This document shows positions 13,432 to 21,261 of a DNA stretch of 24,075 nt, in pieces. The DNA is from an uncultured Collinsella sp. (GTDB lineage Bacteria > Actinomycetota > Coriobacteriia > Coriobacteriales > Coriobacteriaceae): NCBI GenBank assembly GCA_900544845.1, contig UQWV01000032.1:1-24075 (forward strand), written 5' to 3'. The notes below the pieces were generated by a model. It saw nothing but the letters and a program-made list of their open reading frames with translations. It had not been told where the DNA came from and ran no database searches. The translations under genes were made by a program, and so were the position numbers. Each line of letters starts with the position of its first letter. Position 1 is the stretch's first letter.

Positions 13432-15261
13432 GTGCGCAATCTCAAGATTCTGTTTTCCTATCTGGGGGCATACCGCCGCGATGCCATACTCGGCGTGCTC
13501 TTTGTGACGGCCGAGACGGCGCTCGAGCTGTTTATCCCGGTCATCATGGCAAATATCATCGATGTGGGCGTGCCCGCGGGCGACATCAACTACATGCTGT
13601 TGCAGGGTGCGTATATGCTGGTGTGCGCCGCATTTTCGCTGGCACTTGGCTTGGGCTATGCGCGCACGTCTGCTCGCGTTGCCTCGGGGCTGGGCGCTAA
13701 CTTGCGTGAGGTCGAGTATCGCAAGATCCAGACGCTCGCTTTTGGCAATCTGGACAACTACGACGCCAGCTCGCTCGTCACTCGCATGACCACCGACATC
13801 ACCGTGATTCAAAACGCCGTAGGTAACGGCTTCCGCCCCATGGTGCGCGGGCCGGTAAATCTGGTCATGGGCCTCGTCTACGCTTTTGCGCTCTCGCGCG
13901 AGCTCGCGGCGGTCTTTGCCGTCATTCTGCCGATGCTCGCCATCGTGCTCGGTATCATTACCGTGCGCGTGAGCCCGCTCTACCGCCAACTCCAGACCTC
14001 GATGGACCACCTCAACGGCGTGGTGCAAGAGGATCTTACCGCCGTACGCGCCGTGAAGGCTTACGTGCGCGCCGAGCACGAGCGCGACAAGTTCGACACC
14101 GTCAATACCGAGCTCGCCGGCACGGCGACCAAGACCTTCGGCACCGCCGTGCTCAACCTGCCGGTGTTCCAACTCTCGATGTACGTGGCTGCGCTCTCGA
14201 TCTTGTGGATTGGCGGCCGCATGATCATCGAAGGTCGCTTGGGCGTGGGCTCGCTCACGGGCTTTATGAGCTACGTGCTGCTGATCATGAACTCGCTCAT
14301 GATGATTTCCAACGTGTTTTTGCTGCTCACGCGCGCTCTCACGAGTGTGGGCCGTATCGCCGAGGTGCTCGATGAGGAGCCCTTTATCGCCAACCCCGCG
14401 GGAGACCTCGCGATTGCGGCGCCAGCGGACGGCAGTATCGAGTTTCGCGACGTTTCCTTTAAATACCGCGCGGATGCAGCCGAGGATGTGCTCGAGCATA
14501 TCGACCTTCGCATCGAGAGCGGCTCGACGGTGGGCATCCTCGGCGGCACGGGCTCGGGCAAGAGCTCACTTGTGCAGCTGATTGCGCGCCTGTACGACGC
14601 TACCGAAGGCGCCGTGCTTGTGGGCGGACACGACGTGCGCGACTACGACCTCGCCGCCTTGCGCGACGCTGTGGGCATTGTGCTGCAAAAGAATGTGCTG
14701 TTTACGGGTACCGTGCGCGAGAACCTGCAGTGGGGCAATCCGCAGGCGTCGGACGATGAGCTCCTCGCGGCTTGCCGCGCGGCGTGCGTGGACGAGTTCC
14801 TTGATCGCATCGGCGGGCTGGACGGCGAGTTGGGCCAAGGCGGCGCCGGTGTCTCGGGTGGCCAGAAGCAACGCCTGTGCATCGCGCGCACGCTGCTCAA
14901 GCATCCGCGCGTGCTCATTTTTGATGACTCCACCAGCGCGGTCGATATGGCGACCGACGCTAAGATTCGCGAGCACATCGCCCGGATTTCCGATACGACC
15001 GTGCTCATCATCGCCCAGCGCATCGCGAGTGTCATGGATGCCGATCGCATTGTGGTATTGGACGACGGTCGTGTCCACGGCGTGGGCACGCACGAGGAAC
15101 TGCTAGCGGGCGACAACATATACCAGGAGATTTATGCCTCGCAGATGGAGTTTGCGAGGAACGCGGACGCCGGCGACGGCAGCGACGATGGTTGCGCGAA
15201 TGATCCGTTTTCCTCCGTCGCATGCGGATCGCCCTTGGAAGGGGGTGAGCGTCATGCCTAA
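13432..15261 (+). CDS. ABC exporter half-transporter with degenerate ATP site
   Basis: A 609-residue fused membrane-ATPase half-transporter. Six membrane helices span about 15-300 and the nucleotide-binding domain about 335-575. Motifs are Walker A GGTGSGKSS (371-379), Q-loop Gln419, signature VSGGQ (474-478), Walker B VLIFDD (494-499) and D-loop SAVD. The catalytic Glu after Walker B is Asp499 and the switch histidine is Gln529 (LIIAQR), so this subunit contributes the non-hydrolysing site of a heterodimer, as in TM287/288 or BmrCD. The start is GTG 13432 after a GGGGGAT Shine-Dalgarno; the nearby ATG 13422 is out of frame. The hydrophilic tail (575-609) is poorly conserved in appearance. 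It overlaps the partner gene by eight bases. The substrate is unknown; multidrug or lipid is likely. Confidence 0.92.
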   Translation: MRNLKILFSYLGAYRRDAILGVLFVTAETALELFIPVIMANIIDVGVPAGDINYMLLQGAYMLVCAAFSLALGLGYARTSARVASGLGANLREVEYRKIQTLAFGNLDNYDASSLVTRMTTDITVIQNAVGNGFRPMVRGPVNLVMGLVYAFALSRELAAVFAVILPMLAIVLGIITVRVSPLYRQLQTSMDHLNGVVQEDLTAVRAVKAYVRAEHERDKFDTVNTELAGTATKTFGTAVLNLPVFQLSMYVAALSILWIGGRMIIEGRLGVGSLTGFMSYVLLIMNSLMMISNVFLLLTRALTSVGRIAEVLDEEPFIANPAGDLAIAAPADGSIEFRDVSFKYRADAAEDVLEHIDLRIESGSTVGILGGTGSGKSSLVQLIARLYDATEGAVLVGGHDVRDYDLAALRDAVGIVLQKNVLFTGTVRENLQWGNPQASDDELLAACRAACVDEFLDRIGGLDGELGQGGAGVSGGQKQRLCIARTLLKHPRVLIFDDSTSAVDMATDAKIREHIARISDTTVLIIAQRIASVMDADRIVVLDDGRVHGVGTHEELLAGDNIYQEIYASQMEFARNADAGDGSDDGCANDPFSSVACGSPLEGGERHA

Positions 15262-17152
15262 GACCGCAGCCCAAGCACGCCCGGCCGACCTCAAGCGCAC
15301 TGTGCGCCGCTTGCTCTCCTACATGGGGCATGCCAAGTTCTCGTTGCTCGCGGTGGGCGTGCTCGCCTCTGTCGCCGCCATCGCGAGTCTTGCCGGCACC
15401 TATATGGTGCGCCCCATCGTCAACGGCCTGGCCGCGGGTGGGGAGGAGCTGCTTACCAAGCAGGTTCTCTTTACGGCCGTCATCTACGCCGCGGGCGTGC
15501 TCTCGGCCTTGGGTTACTCGCAGATTATGGTGCGCGCGGCCCAGCGCGTGGTGTCCGATATTCGCGGCGACTTGTTCGCGCACATCCAGACGCTGCCGCT
15601 CGGTTACTTTGACAGTACGCGCTCGGGCGACATCATGAGCTTTTTCACCAACGACGTCGACACGGTCTCCGAGGCACTCAACAACAGCTTTGCCAACGTG
15701 ATTCAGGCGACCATTCAGGTGATCGGCACCACAGCCATGCTCATCATTCTTAACTGGCAGCTCACGATTATCACGCTCGCGTGCGATGTTGCCATTGTGC
15801 TGTACGCGCGCTACTCGGGTGCCCGCTCCAAGCGCTTTTTTGCCGCCCAGCAGGCATCGCTTGGCGACTTGGACGGATACGTCGAGGAGATGGTCTCGGG
15901 CCAAAAGGTCATCAAGGTCTTTAACCGCGAGGCAGCGAATGTCGCCGGCTTCACCTGCCGCAACGACGAGCTTCGCCGCACCGGCACCGCCGCCGTGAGC
16001 TATGCCAACTCCATGGTGCCCATGACCGTCGTGATTGGCTACGTCAATTATGCCATCGTCGCCGTGGCGGGCGGCATGCTCTGCATCAAGGGGCTCGCCG
16101 ACGTGGGCGCGCTCGCGAGCTACCTGGTCTTTGTGCGCCAGGCGGCCATGCCCATCAACCAGTTTACGCAGCTTGGCAACTTCTTGCTCAACGCGTTGGC
16201 CGGTGCCGAGCGCCTGTTTGTGGCTATGGACCTTAAGCCCGAGGTGGACGAGGGCCGCGTGGAGCTGGTGCAGACGGGCGATGCCGCGTGGGCGTGGAAG
16301 ATCCCCGAGGGTCAGGGCGTGGGCGCGTACGGGCACTTGCATGACGTGGCTGCCGTTGATGAGTCGGGCCGCGCGTTGGCCGCCGACGGTACCGAGCTCA
16401 CGTGCGGCTTGGTTCCGCTTGCCGGCGACGTGCGCTTCCATGCCGTGGACTTTTCCTACGTACCGGGCACCCGTGTGCTCACGGATCTCAACCTGTTTGC
16501 CAAGCCGGGGCAAAAGATCGCGTTTGTGGGCTCGACAGGCGCCGGAAAGACGACCATCACCAACCTCATCAACCGCTTCTACGAGGTCGATGACGGCGAG
16601 ATCACGTACGACGGCATCGACGTCAAGCACATTGCTAAGGCCAGCCTGCGCGGATCGCTCGGCATTGTGCTGCAGGACACGCACCTGTTTAGCGGCACCA
16701 TTGCGCAGAACATCCGCTTTGGCAAGCTCGACGCGACCGACGAGGAAGTGCGCGCCGCCGCCGAGGCCGCCTGCGCGGATTCGTTTATCCGCCGCCTGCC
16801 TAGAGGGTACGACACGCCGGTCACGGCCGACGGCGCCAACCTGTCGCAGGGCCAGCGCCAGCTGCTCGCCATCGCGCGCGTGGCCGTCGCCGACCCGCCG
16901 GTGCTCATCCTGGACGAGGCCACTTCGAGCATCGACACGCGTACCGAAAAGCTCATCGAGCGCGGTATGGATCGCATCATGCGCGGACGCACCACGTTTA
17001 TGATCGCGCACCGCCTGTCCACCGTCCGCGACGCCGACGCCATCATGGTCCTCGAACACGGCCGCATCATCGAGCGCGGCACGCACGAAGAGTTGCTCGC
17101 CCAGCACGGCGAGTACTGGCAGCTGGCGCATGGCTTAAAAGAGTTGGATTAA
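15254..17152 (+). CDS. ABC exporter half-transporter with canonical ATP site
   Basis: A 632-residue half-transporter that completes the heterodimer with the preceding gene. Membrane domain about 25-320, nucleotide-binding domain about 390-625. Walker A is GSTGAGKTT (426-434), signature LSQGQ (530-534), Walker B LILDE with catalytic Glu555, D-loop SSID, and switch His586 (MIAHR). An extra segment of about 55 residues (335-390), Gly/Ala-rich, lies between the two domains, where most relatives have a short linker. ATG 15254 overlaps the upstream gene's last eight bases, with GAAGGGGG as Shine-Dalgarno, which indicates translational coupling and equal dosage. The longer frame opening at 15134 is only overlap with the upstream gene. 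Confidence 0.92.
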   Translation: MPKTAAQARPADLKRTVRRLLSYMGHAKFSLLAVGVLASVAAIASLAGTYMVRPIVNGLAAGGEELLTKQVLFTAVIYAAGVLSALGYSQIMVRAAQRVVSDIRGDLFAHIQTLPLGYFDSTRSGDIMSFFTNDVDTVSEALNNSFANVIQATIQVIGTTAMLIILNWQLTIITLACDVAIVLYARYSGARSKRFFAAQQASLGDLDGYVEEMVSGQKVIKVFNREAANVAGFTCRNDELRRTGTAAVSYANSMVPMTVVIGYVNYAIVAVAGGMLCIKGLADVGALASYLVFVRQAAMPINQFTQLGNFLLNALAGAERLFVAMDLKPEVDEGRVELVQTGDAAWAWKIPEGQGVGAYGHLHDVAAVDESGRALAADGTELTCGLVPLAGDVRFHAVDFSYVPGTRVLTDLNLFAKPGQKIAFVGSTGAGKTTITNLINRFYEVDDGEITYDGIDVKHIAKASLRGSLGIVLQDTHLFSGTIAQNIRFGKLDATDEEVRAAAEAACADSFIRRLPRGYDTPVTADGANLSQGQRQLLAIARVAVADPPVLILDEATSSIDTRTEKLIERGMDRIMRGRTTFMIAHRLSTVRDADAIMVLEHGRIIERGTHEELLAQHGEYWQLAHGLKELD

Positions 17153-17201
17153 CCCGTTCGAGCACGATGCTTTGACCCCTCCGTGCCTCTTACCTCGCCT
17201 C

Positions 17202-17268
17202 AAACCATCACAACATTCGACGTTTTTTGCCAAAATCGGGAAAAGCATCGAATGTTGTGATGGTTTTT
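17202..17268. repeat. Palindromic repeat family A, copy 1
   Basis: AAACCATCACAACATTCGA at 17202-17220 and its exact complement at 17248-17266 flank a 27-base A/T-rich loop containing TTTTTTGCCAAAA. TTTTT closes the right end, so it may terminate the ABC operon, which has no other hairpin downstream. Confidence 0.8.
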
Positions 17269-17367
17269 CTGCCGCTCGACCGGGTGGAATCGCTTTCTTG
17301 CGCACGAAGGTGTGCGGACCCGTGGGCAGGGGAATAAGGTTGGTTATCCGACTCCATTGGAGGGCTC

Positions 17368-18405
17368 ATGGACCTGCCGATCGTCCTGTCCCATAAGACT
17401 GCCTGGCTGTACCACAACGTGGCGCGCCCGTCCGAGCCGCTCTCGCGAGCAAGTATCCTATACGATGAGGACTCGCTTGCTAACGAGGCGGAGCCGACTG
17501 CGGACCTGCCCAAATTGGGGCTCGATGCCAAGGGGCTGAGGGCTTCAACGGCTGTTAGGATCGTTACCGACTATCTGGTTTCGCTCGGTATTCCACGAGA
17601 AGAGCTCGATTATATCGACACGCTCGTCAACTTCGATTTTGAGCGCTCGACGCCGGCTGGATTTAGGTGCCACGTGTTTGGGGCGCCGATACCTCCAGAC
17701 CATCTTATCGAGGTGGCAGAGGGCCTTCTGGTGGTTGATGAGGCCATGTGCTTTGTCCAAGCGGGTTCGTGGATGAGCGAGCCCGAGCAGCTGGAATATG
17801 GCTATGAAATCTGCGCCCGATACCATTTGAATCATCTGTCGACAGGCGATTATATCGAGATGGGGCAGAGGTATACCGTTGCCGACTTGATTGCTTATTG
17901 CAATGAGAACCGATCTCGTCAGGGGGCCATACGCGCGGCCGCCGTGCTCAAGCGCGTGCACGATGGCGCGCGATCGCCCATGGAGACGGCCACTGCAATC
18001 ATGGTCGTAGCAAAACGTTCTCAGGGAGGGCTGGGATACGCCAAGGTTGAGCTCAACCATCGGGTGGATGTTCCCAGCGAGTTCAAGTATCTCGCTAAGG
18101 CCGGGTATTTCGAGATCGACGTATATGCGCCTGCGAGCGGTACGGGGATTGAATACAACGGTTCGGACCATCTTGATAAACAGCGCAGCGCGTCGGATGC
18201 GGAGCGTATGACCGTGCTGAGCGCGCTGGGCTTTAGGATGATCGTCCTCACCGGGACTCAGTTTGCCCACCAGCTGCAACTGCACCGGGCGATGAATGCC
18301 ATCGCGCTCGCTATGGGTCTTAAGTGCGACCGAAGCGAAGCGTTCCAAAAGCGGCAGAACGACCTGCGAGAATTTGTGATTCGACACTGGGACGGCGGTC
18401 TTTAG
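17368..18405 (+). CDS. Orphan protein with C-terminal Vsr/DUF559-like nuclease domain
   Basis: A 345-residue soluble protein without a recognised name. The N-terminus (LSHKTAWLYHNV, 7-18) recalls the opening of AbiEi-like or DUF559-associated proteins. The C-terminal part (about 235-315) fits the PD-(D/E)xK pattern of very-short-patch-repair-like nucleases: Asp251 in FEIDVYAP, Glu262 in GIEYNG, His268, then DAER (277-280) and a final LGFRMIVLT strand. All putative catalytic residues are present. A role in defence, DNA processing or stress is inference from the fold only. GGAGG at 17359-17363 sets ATG 17368. Third positions look richer in A/T than in neighbours (many TAT, GAT, GGG codons), hinting at acquisition. 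Family A repeats lie on both sides. Confidence 0.7.
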   Translation: MDLPIVLSHKTAWLYHNVARPSEPLSRASILYDEDSLANEAEPTADLPKLGLDAKGLRASTAVRIVTDYLVSLGIPREELDYIDTLVNFDFERSTPAGFRCHVFGAPIPPDHLIEVAEGLLVVDEAMCFVQAGSWMSEPEQLEYGYEICARYHLNHLSTGDYIEMGQRYTVADLIAYCNENRSRQGAIRAAAVLKRVHDGARSPMETATAIMVVAKRSQGGLGYAKVELNHRVDVPSEFKYLAKAGYFEIDVYAPASGTGIEYNGSDHLDKQRSASDAERMTVLSALGFRMIVLTGTQFAHQLQLHRAMNAIALAMGLKCDRSEAFQKRQNDLREFVIRHWDGGL

Positions 18406-18443
18406 GGGCGCTTTGGTCCTTCTACGGGGTGCCGTGGGCAGGC

Positions 18444-18505
18444 AAACCATCACAACATTCGACGCTTTTGCCAAAAATGGGAAAAGCATCAATTGTTGTG
18501 ATGGT
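18444..18505. repeat. Palindromic repeat family A, copy 2 (partly decayed)
   Basis: AAACCATCACAACATT at 18444-18459 faces AATTGTTGTGATGGT at 18491-18505; the arms pair with one mismatch or shift near the loop and the outer TTT is lost. The loop CTTTTGCCAAAAATGG matches copy 1 closely. No T-run follows. Confidence 0.75.
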
Positions 18506-18639
18506 CTGTATGCTGAGGATGGGCTTGGAAAGTCCGTTTTGCTCGAAGCGACCTGTCCTGTCGTGCGGGTGTCGGCATGATTCTCTCGTGGGGTATTATG
18601 TTTTCCGAAGAATAAAACGCCGCGTGAGGGGAGGGCTGC

Positions 18640-19695
18640 GTGGACGGGCGCGTGCAACATGACGGCTTTGGCCGCGACATCAACTACCTGCGCATTGCCG
18701 TTACCGACAAGTGCAATTTCCGCTGCATTTACTGCATGCCGGCCGATGGCGTGGCGCCCCGTGCACACGACGAGCTGCTCAGCGCCGAGGAAATCGCCCG
18801 CTTTGTGCGCTTGGTGGCGGGGGAGGGCATTCGCCGCGTGCGCCTGACGGGCGGCGAGCCGCTGGTCAGCCGCCGTATCATCCCGCTTATTCGTGACATC
18901 CGTGCGATTCCGCAGATCGAGGACATCTCGCTCACCACCAATGGCGCCCTGCTGCCCAAGCTGGCGCCGCAGCTCAAAGATGCCGGGCTTAACCGCGTCA
19001 ACATTTCGCTCGACACGCTCGACCCTACGCTCTTTGGAAAGATCACGCGCCTGGGTCGGCTCGAGCAGACCATGGCTGGCATCGATGCGGCGCTGGCTTG
19101 GGGCTTTGAGCCCGTTAAGGTCAACTGCGTTGTGGTGCGCCGGCTCAACCAGGATGTGGCGGCCCTCGCGAGGCTCACGCTCGACCGCCCCATCCACCTG
19201 CGCTTTATCGAATACATGCCCATCGGCGACGAGCACACGAGCTCGCATTGCGCTGTGGACCCGCATGCGCCCGCGCTCAATCCCGAGTTGTGGGACGCGA
19301 GCGATACCGTGCCGAGCGACGAGCTGCGGGCGCGCATCAATGCCGGGGCCGCCGCGGCGGGACTGGGCGAGCTCGAGCCGCTCGACATCAACGACGCCCC
19401 TGCCGGCGCGGGCCCTGCGCGCTATTGGCACTTTCCGGGCGCGGCGGGAACGGTCGGCTTTATTAGCGCCATGTCCAATCATTTTTGCGCGAACTGCAAC
19501 CGGCTGCGCCTGACGGCCGATGGCAACGTGCGTCCGTGCCTGTTCAGCGATGCCGAGTATTCGGTGCGCGAGGCGCTGCGCCGTGGTGATGATATGCAGG
19601 TGCTTTCGATTTGGCGCGATGCCGTGGCCCACAAACCGCAGGAACACGCGATAATTGAGGGCACGCAACGATTTATGTCTCAAATCGGAGGATGA
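18640..19695 (+). CDS. moaA: GTP 3',8-cyclase, molybdenum cofactor biosynthesis protein MoaA
   Basis: A 351-residue radical-SAM enzyme that converts GTP to 3',8-cyclo-GTP, the first step of molybdenum cofactor synthesis. The N-terminal cluster motif is CNFRCIYC (Cys25, Cys29, Cys32), followed by the SAM-binding TGGEPL at 70-75. The second, substrate-binding cluster is CANCNR...C (Cys283, Cys286, Cys300), with Arg287 and Arg289 near it. The protein ends in the Gly-Gly tail required for activity. The start is GTG 18640 behind GAGGGGAGGG. A TATTAT at 18594-18599 could be a -10, but no good -35 is seen. The stop is followed four bases later by the moaC-mobB start, whose Shine-Dalgarno lies inside moaA, so the two are coupled. 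Confidence 0.95.
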   Translation: MDGRVQHDGFGRDINYLRIAVTDKCNFRCIYCMPADGVAPRAHDELLSAEEIARFVRLVAGEGIRRVRLTGGEPLVSRRIIPLIRDIRAIPQIEDISLTTNGALLPKLAPQLKDAGLNRVNISLDTLDPTLFGKITRLGRLEQTMAGIDAALAWGFEPVKVNCVVVRRLNQDVAALARLTLDRPIHLRFIEYMPIGDEHTSSHCAVDPHAPALNPELWDASDTVPSDELRARINAGAAAAGLGELEPLDINDAPAGAGPARYWHFPGAAGTVGFISAMSNHFCANCNRLRLTADGNVRPCLFSDAEYSVREALRRGDDMQVLSIWRDAVAHKPQEHAIIEGTQRFMSQIGG

Positions 19696-19699
19696 TCAT

Positions 19700-20998
19700 A
19701 TGGCCAAGAGCAGGTACGCCGATGCCACCAAGGCCGCTCGCAGGGCCGCGATGTCTGCCCACAAAGTCACGGCTGCGGCCAGCGATGCCGTTGCAGGCGC
19801 GCAGCCGACTGCCAGCGCTGCCACTGAGCCCGCCCGCGACGCCCGTCGCGACGAGCTGACGCACGTGGACGCCAAGGGCGAGGTACGCATGGTCGACGTG
19901 TCCGACAAGGCCGAGACGCATCGCATCGCCATCGCCGAGGGCGCCATCCTTATGCATCCCGAGACGCAGGCCATGGTGCTGCAGGACCGCGCCAAAAAAG
20001 GTGACGTGCTCGCTTGCGCGCGCGTGGCGGGCATCATGGCCATCAAACGCACGAGCGACATCATTCCCATGTGCCATCCGTTGCTCATTACCAAGAGTAA
20101 GTGCGATATCGAGCCCATCGCTTCGGCGGGAACGCCTGCCGAGGATGTGCCCGAGGGCTGGGCACCGGCGCGCGCGGACGGGCAGGTTGGCTTTCACGTA
20201 CTGGTTACGGTCGGCGTGACGGGCAAGACGGGTATCGAGATGGAGGCTCTGACCGGCGCGAGTGCCGCGTGTCTGACCATCTACGACATGTGCAAGGCCG
20301 TCGATCGCGGCATGGAGATCGTCGACGTGCGCCTGCTGCACAAGGAGGGCGGCCGCTCGGGCGTGTGGAATCGTGCCGAGCGCCAGGCCGCTGCCGTTGA
20401 GGCCGTGGCCGCTGACGGTGCCACGCTTGCAAGCGCGCCCGTCGCCGTCGCGCCCGCAGCTCCGGCACCGGTCGTCCCTGCGATCGCGTTTATCGGCTAC
20501 CAAAACTCGGGCAAGACCACGCTCGTCGAGAAGGTTATCGCCGAGCTCACCCGCCGCGGTCTGCGCGTGGGTTCGCTCAAGCATCATGGGCATCACGGCT
20601 TTGATATCGATGTGCCCGCTAAGGACACCTGGCGCCATCACCAGGCCGGCTCCAAGCACGTGGGCCTTATCTGCGCCACGCGCTGGGCGGAGTACGCCGA
20701 CACGCGCGAGGAGGACGAGATGCCCGCGCGTGAGCTGCTGTCGCGTTACAGCGATGTCGACGTGGTGATCATCGAGGGCTACAAGACCGAGGGCTTCGAC
20801 AATATCGTCGTCGCGCGCTCCGGTGTCGACCGTCTGCGCGGCAAGAGCTCGCTCGACCTGGTCGACGGTCACACGCTGGCCCTTGCCTGCAACGAGGCCC
20901 TGGCGCGTCAGGCCTTCGACGCCGGCTTTGCGACCCGAGTCATCAACATCAACGACGCCCGAGCCATCTGCGACCTGATCCAAGACCATCTGGCCTAA
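19700..20998 (+). CDS. MoaC-MobB fusion protein (cyclic pyranopterin monophosphate synthase / MGD adapter)
   Basis: A 432-residue two-domain protein. Residues 55-227 are MoaC, which turns the MoaA product into cyclic pyranopterin monophosphate: motifs MVDVSDK, IPMCHPL (122-128), GKTGIEMEALTG, and YDMCKAVDRGM with Lys199, then KEGGRSG. After an Ala/Pro/Val linker (228-260), residues 261-432 are MobB, a P-loop protein that assists dinucleotide cofactor formation, with GYQNSGKTT (266-274), LKHHGH and VIIEGYK. The MoaC part carries an Ala-rich N-terminal extension and a short insert near 141-162. GGAGG at 19688-19692 sets ATG 19700, not the upstream frame opening in moaA. It acts directly after MoaA in the same operon. 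The fusion joins early and late pathway steps. Confidence 0.93.
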   Translation: MAKSRYADATKAARRAAMSAHKVTAAASDAVAGAQPTASAATEPARDARRDELTHVDAKGEVRMVDVSDKAETHRIAIAEGAILMHPETQAMVLQDRAKKGDVLACARVAGIMAIKRTSDIIPMCHPLLITKSKCDIEPIASAGTPAEDVPEGWAPARADGQVGFHVLVTVGVTGKTGIEMEALTGASAACLTIYDMCKAVDRGMEIVDVRLLHKEGGRSGVWNRAERQAAAVEAVAADGATLASAPVAVAPAAPAPVVPAIAFIGYQNSGKTTLVEKVIAELTRRGLRVGSLKHHGHHGFDIDVPAKDTWRHHQAGSKHVGLICATRWAEYADTREEDEMPARELLSRYSDVDVVIIEGYKTEGFDNIVVARSGVDRLRGKSSLDLVDGHTLALACNEALARQAFDAGFATRVININDARAICDLIQDHLA

Positions 20999-21037
20999 AA
21001 CCTGCAAATAAAGACAGGTTAATTTGGCAGGTTTTAT
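20997..21037 (+). terminator. Intrinsic terminator of the moaA-moaC/mobB operon
   Basis: AAAACCTGC at 20997-21005 pairs with GCAGGTTTT at 21027-21035; AAT/ATT adjacent to the stem can extend it. It begins within the TAA stop and ends in a T-run. Confidence 0.75.
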
Positions 21038-21054
21038 CTGGGCAAACGTCACTT

Positions 21055-21092
21055 CCACCACAAAGGGGCCAGGCACCTTTGTGGTGGTTTTT
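21055..21092. repeat. Palindromic repeat family B, copy 2
   Basis: CCACCACAAAGG at 21055-21066 and CCTTTGTGGTGG at 21076-21087 surround GGCCAGGCA and are followed by TTTTT. It directly follows the mo-operon terminator, which is redundant unless the repeat has another reason to be there. Confidence 0.8.
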
Positions 21093-21261
21093 GCTTTAGT
21101 AGATGTGTGGGACATGCCTTACAATCTACCAAGTAGTTCATGATGGGCGAAAAACGGAGAGAAGGGGCTTGATGCGTCCTTAATGCTTCATGCGGATAGA
21201 TTGATTTGACAGACGGTGGCGAATGCCCGCCGTCCGCATTCGTATGAAACAAGGAGTCTCC

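Noticed and set aside
13422..13700. ATG start close to the ABC gene's GTG
   Set aside because: It is in another frame and gives only a short peptide with no homology; the GTG frame contains the transporter.
15032..17131. 699-codon minus-strand open frame
   Set aside because: It is the shadow of the second ABC exporter gene, whose motifs are unmistakable on the plus strand.
17545..19683. 712-codon minus-strand open frame spanning two plus-strand genes
   Set aside because: It lies antisense to the nuclease-like gene, the repeat and moaA. Open antisense frames are common in GC-rich DNA, and its residues show no family motif.
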